From: Ananas comosus
Lineage: Eukaryota; Streptophyta; Magnoliopsida; Poales; Bromeliaceae
NCBI RefSeq assembly: GCF_001540865.1
Contig: NC_033623.1
Span: 5,225,950-5,289,949 of the forward strand
Reading direction: 5' to 3'
DNA: 64,000 nucleotides
Positions 22,191-31,369 of this stretch are shown one piece after another (position 1 is the first letter of the stretch; every line of letters begins with the position of its first letter). Both the position numbers and the translations under genes were made by a program. The notes beneath the pieces were generated by a model. It made no database searches. It saw only the letters and a program-made list of their open reading frames with translations, and had not been told where the DNA came from.

Positions 22191-22696
22191 GAGTCTTGAA
22201 GAAGTCCGGAGCGGAGTATTAAAGATCGAAGAATCCAAGACTTCGAAGAATCGGAAAGGACGCAAAACACGTAAAACATGAATCACGATGCTTAGGTAAG
22301 CTTTAAATCTTGTTTATGGTGATTCATACTTAATTATAGATTTTAGAATCATGTTTTTAAGTTGTAATTGATTAGAAAGTATCTAAGAGCTTGTAAAACT
22401 CGAAACAATGCATTTTCAGCGAAAATTGCATTGTTGTACCGGTACAAGAGTTTTCTGTCCAGGGTACAGCCATCAGCGTTTGCGCAGAAAAGTTTGATGG
22501 TTGTTCCAGTACAACCATCACGGCTGTCCAGGGTACAAGCCCTGTTCCGGTACAAGATGCAGTCTGTCCAGGGTACAGAAGCTTCGCAGAAAAATCTTCC
22601 GTCATGCTGTACCCTGGACAGCTTTCCTTGTTCCGGTACAAGGTGCTGATTTTGGAAAGAAACTTTCTAATCCTACTCCGTTTTGATTCTAAAGTC

Positions 22697-22704
22697 TATA
22701 AATA
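22697..22704 (+). promoter_or_regulatory. TATA box of the Copia-2 5' LTR
   Basis: TATAAATA within CTATAAATAAGCTATAG; the same sequence is at 27494-27501 in the 3' LTR. It is the best promoter candidate in this LTR, placing the CGTGGATTCG repeats in the transcribed leader. Confidence 0.7.
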
Positions 22705-22948
22705 AGCTATAGGGGTTCTCTAACTGATTAAGCATCATAAGAATACATGTTTGAGAAACCCTAGAGGCTCGGATTTCATTCTAAACCTATTTTCTACAAA
22801 TTAGCCTCTTTAGATCAAATCGAGATATCGTTTCGCATTCTCTATATGTCGATTTGATCTCCGCTTCGCTTGGAGTTCTATTCCCTGGTTTTCTACGATA
22901 CTCCTAAGCGAAGGATCACCATAATCATGATGCTCTTCATGAACGGCG

Positions 22949-23074
22949 TCGTGGATTCGGCGTGAACAAAGGCGGTTCGTGGATTCGGATCGTTGGCTCG
23001 TGGATTCGAGTGGCGTCGTGGATTCGGCGTGATTGAAGCTTCGTGGATTCGAAGTGGAGGCGTTCGTGGATTCG
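22949..23074 (+). repeat. Six-copy CGTGGATTCG repeat in the Copia-2 5' LTR
   Basis: TCGTGGATTCG occurs six times in 126 bp with flanks that differ (GGCG.., GGAT.., AAGTGG..). Several copies sit in short palindromes such as GAAGCTTCGTGGATTCGAAG. All six are kept in the 3' LTR at 27745-27870. They lie downstream of the TATA box and so are probably transcribed. Confidence 0.85.
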
Positions 23075-23379
23075 AACGTGAGGGCGTGGACAACCCGGAG
23101 GGTAGCGCGAAGATTCATAGGAGGTTAAGAGAGGTTGAGTCCGTGGAGTCGGTAATCACCTTGTAATCTTTTCTCTTAGTGAATTATTTTTTCGCGTGTT
23201 GGTCCCGTGGGTTTTTCTCCAAGTTGGAGTTTTCCCACGTAAATCTCGGTGTGCTTTTTATTTTCCGCATTTATTTTTATTGCATCGAGATTTGTGGTTT
23301 TTGGCCGTTCACCTATTCACCCCCCTCTAGGTGATAGATACAATCTAGATAGATCCTTGGGCTCCTCAAAACTTTCAAT

Positions 23380-23391
23380 TGGTATCAGAGC
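23380..23391 (+). promoter_or_regulatory. Primer binding site of Copia-2
   Basis: TGGTATCAGAGC two bases after the end of the LTR, the same spacing and primer (initiator tRNA-Met) as Copia-1. Confidence 0.92.
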
Positions 23392-23415
23392 GGGATCTAG
23401 ATAAATTGTTATCTA

Positions 23416-25392
23416 ATGGCCGAAGGTGGTAACATTAATCGACCTCCGCTCTTCGACGGCACGAATTATGCCTATTGGAAAGTTCGCATGAGAGCTTTTC
23501 TAATTGCTATCGATGAGCGGGTTTGGCAATCAATTGAATTTGGGTGGAAACATCCGATAGAAAAGGTCGATAATGTTGAAAAGCCAAAACCACGGAACAA
23601 ATGGACGAAAGAAGAAAACGAGACATCTTCGTTTAACGGCAAGGGCATAAACGCTTTATTTAATGCATTGTCTCAAACGGAGTTTACTCGTGTTTCGGCT
23701 TGCGAAACGGCAAAGGAAATTTGGGATACTCTACAAGTTACGCATGAAGGAACGAGCTTAGTAAAGGTCCAAAAATTGCAAATGCTAACTAGCAAGTTTG
23801 ATTCAATTTCTATGGACGAAAATGAGACCTTTACCGAGTACTATACACGTCTACAAGATGTTGTGAACACATGTGCTAACTTGGGAGAGAAAATCCCGGA
23901 TTCAAAGGTTGTTAGGAAAATCCTTCGCACTCTTCCGGAACGTTTTCGGGCTAAAGTAGCCGCGATCGAAACGGTCAAACATCCGGACGAGATGAAAGTC
24001 GAAGAATTAGTAGGTGCTTTACAAACTTATGAAATGACTTTTCCTACTAATCAATCTTCTTCCAAGTCTTCTTCTAAAAGCACAGGTGTTGCATTGAAAT
24101 CTACAAAGGAGAAGGACGAAGACTCGAGTTCCGACGATGATTTATCAATTGCGGACTTTGAACAACAATTGGCGCTTCTCACGAAGAAGTTTCGTCGGAA
24201 TTTTCGAAAGAAGAATAGATCGGACAAGGCTTCATCGTCTAAATCTTCATCGTCTACATCTAAGGAGAAGAAGCGTGCAAAGGCTTCGAAAGAAAAGGAT
24301 GTCTTTGAAGGCGAGATCCAATGCTTCAAGTGCAAAGGCTACGGCCACATTGCGACGGATTGTCCTTCAAAGAAGACGTATAGACAAAAGGCTATGCAAG
24401 CAAAGACGTGGGATGATTCAACATCAAGTGAATCATCGTCAAGTGACGAAGAAAAGAATGATCAAATTGCTTTATTTGCTAATACTCCTTCGTCGAATGT
24501 TGTGTGTTTATCCTCTTTTGCTACTAACTCCAATATTTCTCTTTCTTCACATGATTCATCGAGCAACAATGGCGAAAGTGAAGAGGAATCAAACGACGAC
24601 GACATAGCGGAAGCGTACAATCAACTTCTCATTGAATCAAAGAAGATGGCTAAACTCAACAAGAAGTTGAGACGTCGTTTGTTGGAACTTGAGGAGGAAA
24701 ACAACAACGTAAAGAATTTGAATAAGGTTCTTGAGGAGGAAAGGGATTCAAGCTTGAAGATTAATTCGGACCTCCAAGAGAAGCTTAATGATGCGGAATC
24801 AACGATCAAATCTTCTAACGACAAGATTGGATTTTTGGAGCAACAATTTGATGAATCGCACAAGTCCAATCAAGTCTTGACCAACCAAGTTCGTCAACTC
24901 CAATCCGATCTTCAACAATTTTCTTCGGGATCAAAGAAGTTGGACAAAATGCTTGGATTGGGTCAAACGAGCAAATTGGGCCTTGGATATGAACGGACAT
25001 ATGTTGAGAAGGATCAAACGGCGACATCTAAAGTCTCAACAACTTCAAAAGGCAAAGTGTGTCATCGATGTGGCATCGAAGGACACATCAAAAGGAATTG
25101 CCCAAACAAAAATGGCAAGTCACAATCGGCAAATTCAAAACATCCATCGGCGTCATCTACTATTCGACATCCCCCACGGAATCAAAAGCAAAATAATTTA
25201 AGTCGAGTGCCTCAAAAGAATCGGACTTCTAAGCCTAAACGCCAAGTTCTACCTAAGCCTCAAGCGAAGAAAACACCAACGATTGATCAAAAATCTAAGC
25301 AAACGGCACCAAACGTCGACAAGCCGAGAAAACCAAAGATCCGACAAGTTTGGATCCGGAAAGGTGATATCTTTCCTTGCTCCTCGTCTTAG
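23416..25392 (+). CDS. gag: Copia-2 Gag polyprotein, intact
   Basis: The frame encodes 658 residues and starts at the first ATG after the primer site. Residues 1-200 are the copia Gag domain (MAEGGNINRPPLFDG ... ACETAKEIWDTLQVTHEG). There are two CCHC zinc knuckles, CFKCKGYGHIATDC (about 303-316) and CHRCGIEGHIKRNC (about 549-562), for RNA binding. Between them are a Ser-rich acidic linker and a probable coiled coil (about 405-520). The basic C-terminus ends IRKGDIFPCSSS, aligning with the segment just before the Copia-1 protease, so the stop falls at the Gag-protease boundary. Against Copia-1 the first 42 codons show only silent changes. Gag would assemble particles; processing would need protease in trans. 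Confidence 0.93.
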   Translation: MAEGGNINRPPLFDGTNYAYWKVRMRAFLIAIDERVWQSIEFGWKHPIEKVDNVEKPKPRNKWTKEENETSSFNGKGINALFNALSQTEFTRVSACETAKEIWDTLQVTHEGTSLVKVQKLQMLTSKFDSISMDENETFTEYYTRLQDVVNTCANLGEKIPDSKVVRKILRTLPERFRAKVAAIETVKHPDEMKVEELVGALQTYEMTFPTNQSSSKSSSKSTGVALKSTKEKDEDSSSDDDLSIADFEQQLALLTKKFRRNFRKKNRSDKASSSKSSSSTSKEKKRAKASKEKDVFEGEIQCFKCKGYGHIATDCPSKKTYRQKAMQAKTWDDSTSSESSSSDEEKNDQIALFANTPSSNVVCLSSFATNSNISLSSHDSSSNNGESEEESNDDDIAEAYNQLLIESKKMAKLNKKLRRRLLELEEENNNVKNLNKVLEEERDSSLKINSDLQEKLNDAESTIKSSNDKIGFLEQQFDESHKSNQVLTNQVRQLQSDLQQFSSGSKKLDKMLGLGQTSKLGLGYERTYVEKDQTATSKVSTTSKGKVCHRCGIEGHIKRNCPNKNGKSQSANSKHPSASSTIRHPPRNQKQNNLSRVPQKNRTSKPKRQVLPKPQAKKTPTIDQKSKQTAPNVDKPRKPKIRQVWIRKGDIFPCSSS

Positions 25393-25920
25393 TCATTTTT
25401 GATCTTTAGTGTAATGCTTTGATTGGTGCTTGTTGTTTAATTTTATTCATTGCATTACATGTTTGAATGATTTTTGGTGCATTGAATTTTTGTTTATTTA
25501 AAAATCTTTTTGAGGAAGAGGTGTTTGGAAAATTCAAATCTTTGAGAAAGGAGATGATTGAGAATCGTTTTTGGAGAGAAAGTTTTTTTTAAAAAAGAAT
25601 TGGTTAAACGGGTTTAATCTTCACAATCATATTAAGGTAAATTCATATTAATTATCGTCTTTACTCCACTATTTATTATTTTGACGATAATTTATTATAT
25701 GATTTCTTATTGCATAAATTCATCAAAATTTTGAAATCAAATTTGATTTTTTGGTGATTAATTCATCTTGGTTGTGAGTGTTGGATATGATGAATGGATA
25801 TTCTCTAATTGACTAAAATTCGTCAAAATTATTTTCAATTGTGAGATTGTCTAATTTAGGGGGAGTTTGAAATTGTTTAAAAATAAAAAAAAAGAGAAAA
25901 AGAAACTCCTATGTTTAAAA

Positions 25921-26024
25921 GATGTGGAAAGAGTTACATCCAAAAGGAGTGTGAAAACTACCACCACATGTAGGAAAGAGCTACCACCCCGGTCGTCCGG
26001 CAAGTGTGTGAAGCTACCACATGG
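25921..26024 (+). other. Conserved 3' non-coding module (Copia-2 copy)
   Basis: Two related units: GGAAAGAGTTACATCC (25926) with GTGTGAAAACTACCACC (25949), and GGAAAGAGCTACCACC (25973) with GTGTGAAGCTACCACATG (26006). Possible pairing: ATGTGG (25922-25927) with CCACAT; CCGG-tcgt-CCGG at about 25989-26000 as a tetraloop hairpin. In Copia-1 the hairpin's second arm is CTGG, which keeps pairing by a G-U pair. No reading frame spans it in both elements. Confidence 0.72.
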
Positions 26025-26572
26025 AATTTAATTGAAAAAGCCGAAAAAGGTTGAAAAAAAATAAATATTTTAGAATTTTCGGAGTAATAAGGTGCTAGTT
26101 TGAAAAAGATGCTCAAAGAGCCACCCCCGGTATCATATTAGTTAAATCTCTATTTTGAACGTGTTACGACAAATTGGTGTCAATTTTTGTTGAATTTCTA
26201 AAAATCATTTTTCATCAACTTACATCTTGATGGTTTTGAATCATTAAATTATTTTTGATAATGAAATTTTGATGTTTTGATGTATTTTGAAATTTTATAA
26301 TATCTTATTGTCATTATAATGATTCTTGGAGTAAAAGCCTTAATTTATTTGAAATTAATTTAATTTGATGGATTTTTAAAGCAAATTTTTCGAAATCTGA
26401 GATCGTTCGTCGAGCTTAGTCTCTCTCTTTCACTTCATTTGCATTTTAGGATGATGTTTTAGTTTCAGTTCTGCTTGTTTTTTTTTTTAGGCCTGTAACT
26501 ATGACTTGATTACGCTTATGCTTTTCTAGTATGTTTTCTCTCTTTATTTGCTTTCTTTTGGCAATTTTTGAC

Positions 26573-26951
26573 AAAAAGGGGGAGAGCGTAGATAAAGGGG
26601 GAGAGCATGGATGAACAGGCAATGAACTAAGCAGAGGATGATGAGTTCAAGAACAAAGGGGGAGATGTGATCGAGATGTGAAGAACAAAGGGGGAGAAGG
26701 TATAAGAATTTAGTGCTAATTATTTTTTGAATGAATTGGTTTGCAGGAAATCAAGACTTCAAGACTCCTAGTTGCGTCTAAGTCATAGAGTCTGTTTTAG
26801 GAGTTTTGATGTAATTTTGAGTTTCAAATTGTATTTGGATTACACGCGAGGGGTTCGATGTTTTGGTGATGACATTGAACTTCGTTTTTTCTTTAAATTG
26901 TAATTTGTGAGTTTGTGTGTGTTTTGTCACGAAATTGCCAAAGGGGGAGAT
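26573..26951 (+). repeat. Five polypurine tracts before the Copia-2 3' LTR
   Basis: AAAGGGGGAGA-type tracts lie at about 26574-26586, 26594-26605, 26655-26665, 26687-26697 and 26941-26950. Only the last adjoins the 3' LTR (TGTTAGG at 26952) and is the expected plus-strand primer. Confidence 0.85.
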
Positions 26952-28175
26952 TGTTAGGTCCTATGTGTTGGCAAGTTTCGTGGGTCGAGTCGGAGTCTTG
27001 AAGAAGTTCGGAGCGGAGTATTGAAGATCGAAGAATCCAAGACTTCGAAGAATCGGAAAGGACGCAAAACACGCAAAACTTGAATCACGATGCGTAGGTA
27101 AGTTTTAAATCTTGTTTATGGTGATTCATACTTATTTATAGATCTTAGAATCATATTTTCAAGTTGTAATTGATTAGAAAGTTTCTAAGAGTTTGTAAAA
27201 CCCGAAACAATGCATTTTCAGCGAAAATTGCATTGCTGTACCGGTACAAGGGTTTTCTGTCCAGGGTACAGCCATCAACGTTGCGCAGAAAGTTTGATGG
27301 TTGTTCCGGTACAAGCTTCATGCTGTACCGGTACAAGCCCTGTTCCGGAACAAGCTAAAGCTATCCAGGGTACAGGAGCTTCGCAGAAAAATCTTCCGTC
27401 ATGGTGTACCCTGGACAGCTTTCCTTGTTCCGGTACAAGGTGCTGATTTTGGAAAGAAACTTTCTAATCCTACTCTGTTTTGATTCTAAAGTCTATAAAT
27501 AAGCTATAGGGGTTCTCTAACTGATTAAGCATCACGAAAATACATATTTGAGAAACCCTAGAGGCTCGGATTTCATCAAAAACCTATTTTCTACAAAAAG
27601 CCTCTTTTAGATCAAATCGAGATATTGAAATTTGATATTAATATGTCGATTTGATCTCCGCTTCGCTTGGAGTTCTATTCCCTGGTTTTCTACGATACTC
27701 CAAAGCGAAGGATCACCATATTCATGATATTCTTCATGGTGGCGTCGTGGATTCGGCGTATTTGACGGCGGTTCGTGGATTCGGATCGTGGGCTCGTGGA
27801 TTCGAGTGGCGTCGTGGATTCGGCGTGATTGAAGCTTCGTGGATTCGAAGTGGAGGCGTTCGTGGATTCGAACGTGAGGGCGTGGACAACCCGGAGGATT
27901 GCGCGAGATTCATAGGAGGTTAAGAGAGGTTGAGTCCGTGGAGTCGGTAAATCACCTTGTAATCTTTTCTCTTAGTGAATTATTTTTTCGCGTGTTGGTC
28001 CCGAGGGTTTTTCTCCAAGTTGGAGTTTTCCTACGTAAATCTTGGTGTGCTTTTTATTTTCCGCATTTATTTTTATTGCATCGAGATTTGTGGTTTTTGG
28101 CCGTTCACCTATTCACCCCGCTCTCTAGGTGATAGATACAATCTAGATAGATCCTTGGGCTCCTCAAAACTTTCA
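26952..28175 (+). repeat. 3' LTR of Copia-2
   Basis: TGTTAGGTCC ... CAAAACTTTCA, 1224 bp, complete. It contains TATAAATA at 27494-27501 and six CGTGGATTCG copies at 27745-27870. It is followed by GTCTC and the G1 leader. Confidence 0.92.
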
Positions 28176-28208
28176 GTCTCTAGGTCCATTCCTATTCTTT
28201 CACTTTGG

Positions 28209-28220
28209 GCACTGATACCA
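28209..28220 (-). promoter_or_regulatory. Primer binding site of G1
   Basis: Minus strand TGGTATCAGTGC, one base from the plant consensus, seven bases inside the 5' LTR. It shows that Copia-2 sits only about 35 bp into the G1 leader. Confidence 0.85.
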
Positions 28221-28227
28221 CTATATC

Positions 28228-30438
28228 TGTCACACCCCGAGACCGATCCCTTTGGCCGGTCCGGGCACGTCGAACGGACAGAGCCTCCCCTGTCCGCCTA
28301 AGGCTCAACACATGTACAATTCAAGCAAAGAGAAATGCACAAGCGGAGACATACATAATGGCTTACACAAGGGTAAGCAATAGCCGAAGTGAAAGAATAC
28401 TAAACTACACAAGTATAAAGGTTAACTTTAAACCCTTTACAAGCATTCAAACTTTACATTCACAATTCTTTTACCATATACATGCTTTTCATCATTTCTT
28501 TCTTTACAACACAATTTCATCCAAAATGGGCTTTTACATTTAACATCTATGATCATCGAATACAAAAGATGCTACAAGGGTATGCTACTTGCAAAATATG
28601 AAACCCGACTCGGGTGGTCATTGTCTACGGCGCGATACTTTTACCGCAGTCGCTCGTCGGCTCGCTCGGTCCTGGCTCTGTGGAAATAGTGGGGTGAGAA
28701 CTACAACGAAGTACCCAGTGGGTTTGGCCCTAATCTCACCGACTTTCCCACTAGGTCTAACTAAGGCATAATAGAAGAAATAAGCAGATAGATAGTAACC
28801 AAACTATACAAATGCAGCTAATATGTCTAAACAAAATAATCAATGATTATGCTCAATTGAATTACTCATGATAAATGCAAGTTCTCAATCTCGAAGTTCA
28901 ATCTCATGGCTAGCCGTAGGTTTCGCCCTCAAGCAACTCACCAACTCGTAATCCCAATTGTCGGGCGAGACTACTACAACCCGACAGGGACCATCCTCTG
29001 GGGAGACTACTACCCCCAGTGATGACTACTCCGGAGCTCATCACCCGAGGGGGAGCTACTGCCCTCGAGCCAAGACGTAAGGCGAGTATGATCCTATCCT
29101 TAACTATAAGGATGCCAAGTTCAATCCATTCCTTAACTATAAGGAAACAATGCATTCATGACCCTTAACTCTAAGGTTGTTATGTCATAATGCCAATCTC
29201 TCACATGCACTTGCATTTTCTGCATTCTTTAGTGTCGTTTACACTACATGTCCTTTGTCCTCAACTCTGGCATTCATTATTCGTTAATGCCACTCTTGTT
29301 CGATAAATGCCACACACTAGCTCTAGTGTTCCAATGCTCTAGCATTCAAGTTCATTGTTCATGCCACACACACACTAACTCTAGTGTTCATCTTTGCATT
29401 TACTAATGCCACTCGATCTACATATCATATTGTCACATTGTTTTTTACCTCAACTAGGATTCTTGTTATCACCAATCATGCATACATAGGGTACATAGTT
29501 CTCAACCATCTCATAATGCATTTGTACTCACAACATGCAACCACTCACATGAATATCATCTCAATCACCCTACAATGCATGCAACAATACTTGCTCATAT
29601 GCTCAATAAGCGACACATTAGACATAAGAGGAATTTCAAAGAGTTTCGAAAGCACCACCCACCTCGTAGGTTTGCTAAGGTGCTCGGGTTCGAATTTCAT
29701 GATTTTTAGCCGCCTATTTCCTTGCCTGCGGCAAAACGAAGCTAAATTAGGCTTTTTCGCTCATAACTTCACATAGACTTTTCGTATCGACGAACTGAGC
29801 GCACGAACGCGTCAGGAATACTCCCAATTAGGTTTCTATAAGATCAATTTTTATCTAAACCCATCCAATGCAAAAGCCCCAAATTTGGAAATCCTAGAGA
29901 GAGAGAGCTTTGAGTGTGTGAGAGGGAAAGAAATAAGAGATAAGAGCTCTCATACCCCTTACATAACCCACATGATACATAATTGCATTTAAGCCCCTCA
30001 ACTTTCATCTCATTGCACTGCCCAGACTGGCGATTTTTTGGGCACGGGGACCGGTCTCTCTAGCAGGGACCGGTCCCCGAGAGCACTCTTTGCAGTTTAC
30101 GTAGCCGGGGTCCGATCTCCCACTGAGGGACCGATCTCACGGGGACCGGTCTCTCCCCGCACGGACCGGTCCCCGAGAGCAAAACTCTCAGGACTTAGCC
30201 GATTTTTTCCCTTTCTCGCTGGCTGCGCGTACGGGGACCGGTCTCTCCTTTAGGGACCGGTCCCTGAGAGCACAAAATCTGCGATTGTGCAGATTGCTCC
30301 AGATTGCTCTCCGAGACCTTCCACAATGCACTTTTGCCTCTTTTGACACCTTCGGCCTTTCCGAAGCGTACCAACCCCGCACTTTGGTCATTTTGACTAA
30401 AGTTCGATATTTGTTTACCGAGGTTTCGGTATATTACA
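28228..30438 (-). repeat. 5' LTR of G1
   Basis: Plus-strand limits TGTCACACCCCGAG (28228) and GGTATATTACA (30438), 2211 bp. It is very similar to the 3' LTR but lacks about 250 bp at about 29886 (AAATTTGG joins AAATCCTAGAG). It has six ACCGGT units at 30045-30260 against five in the other LTR, with one extra pair near 30150. Confidence 0.9.
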
Positions 30439-31369
30439 GCTCGGGTGTATGTGGCATGTTCCTCTCCCTATCGGGAATCTCGGCCGTGGGTGTATGCGGC
30501 ATGTTCCTCTCCCGTCGGGGGATCCCTGACCATGGGTGTACGCAGTGCTTCACGACCCGTTGGACGATGTGGTTTATGGATTGAAGCCTGAGGTGTACGA
30601 CAGGTTCCACTCTTCAGGCCTAGATGTGCATAGTATTCCGTGGATGATTGACTCGAGACCGAGTCAATCGGCATAGTTGGCTAAGGTAAATAAACCTTAG
30701 AAGCAAATGGCAAATGATAGAGAATAGCTAATAATATAAAATGGTAAATGGTATAGATTATGGAATCGAAAGTAGAATCAGTAGATCTACTTGCGTTGGT
30801 TGCATAACTTGCGGATTGCATGTTGTGAGGCATAAGCATATTAGCGATTAGTTGCATAAAATTATGTGATGATTATATATCTATTGGACTAACTTGCTTT
30901 GTTGCCTCCTTTGGACCTGGTCGGTGAGCTCTTCCGTTGGGTGGCCGTGCCCACTGGGAACTATTTATATAGTTCTCACCCCACATTTTTTAAGTCCACA
31001 CGCGAGCGGCATGACGAAAGGGCGTAGCTCAGTAGATAGCGCCCTACCACTGAGACTAGAGATAGCAGTACCCGATTCAGCATAGCTTAGGGTACCGGAA
31101 AGAATAAAATTGTAATAATTGTAATGAGGATTGTATTTTGAAGTTGAATGTAAAGGTATGGTAATGAGCTGAATGCTTGTAATAGCTTAGCAGTTACGTT
31201 TTTGGTATCCTTCTTATGCAATCCATGTATTAAATATGTTCCTCGTTGGAACTTCTTGTATTGTATGGTTGCGACGCCTTGGACATACAGAGGATACTCT
31301 GTCCGTTCGGCGGTCTATCTGCACGCTCGAATCCGACCAAATAGGCGGGTCTCGGGGCGTGACAGTATA

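Larger units (their letters stand above)
22191..23377 (+). repeat. 5' LTR of Copia-2, truncated at its start
   Basis: Aligns with the 3' LTR from GAGTCTTGAAGAAG (offset 41) to ...CTCCTCAAAACTTTCA. The first 41 bases are replaced by G1 gag sequence. It contains NTCCGGTACAAG units, a 15 bp inverted repeat (22564-22578 with 22607-22621), a TATA box and six CGTGGATTCG copies (22949-23074). Confidence 0.88.
25393..26951 (+). other. Non-coding 3' region of Copia-2
   Basis: AT-rich and without protein homology. It replaces all of pol. It carries the conserved module (25921-26024), a degenerate third unit (26108-26135, GATGCTCAAAGAGCCACCCC) and five AAAGGGGGAGA polypurine tracts from 26573 to 26950. 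Apart from these I recognise nothing. Confidence 0.8.
22191..28175 (+). mobile_element. Copia-2: gag-only SIRE-like copia element inside G1
   Basis: Order: 5' LTR (22191-23377, lacking about 41 bp at its start), primer site, intact gag (23416-25392), 1.56 kb of non-coding DNA, polypurine tract, and 3' LTR (26952-28175). There is no protease, integrase or RT: Gag stops just where the protease starts in Copia-1. Over about 255 bp the LTRs differ at about 14 positions. It can only have moved with pol supplied by a relative such as Copia-1. No target duplication can be tested because the 5' junction is deleted. Confidence 0.9.
15999..30438 (-). mobile_element. G1: Tekay-type Ty3/gypsy element inside S1
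   Basis: On the minus strand: 5' LTR 30438-28228, primer site 28220-28209, then Copia-2 (28175-22191), the end of gag (about 22190), protease, RT, RNase H, integrase and chromodomain (to 18503), polypurine tract and 3' LTR 18456-15999. Flanking bases gctag (15994-15998) and gctcg (30439-30443) form a 4/5 target duplication. Most of gag is missing next to Copia-2. Pol carries at least three stops and one protease frameshift. Confidence 0.9.
14363..31364 (+). mobile_element. Solo LTR S1 (gypsy), split by G1
   Basis: Starts TGTAATATACC at 14363 and ends CTCGGGGCGTGACA at 31364, with an exact 5 bp duplication GTATA at 14358-14362 and 31365-31369. Removing G1 (15999-30438 and one target copy) leaves about 2.56 kb, a normal Tekay LTR length. 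There is no primer site or coding sequence of its own, so it is a solo LTR produced by recombination between the two LTRs of a former element. Bases 30546-31364 contain the usual CCCACTGGGAACTATT...GTTCTCACCCC block of this LTR group. Confidence 0.88.

Noticed and set aside
31018..31075. tRNA-like words (GGGCGTAGCTCAGT...)
   Set aside because: Only a box-A-like start; no complete cloverleaf, no proper box B, and the site lies in an LTR at a position where related LTRs have similar words.
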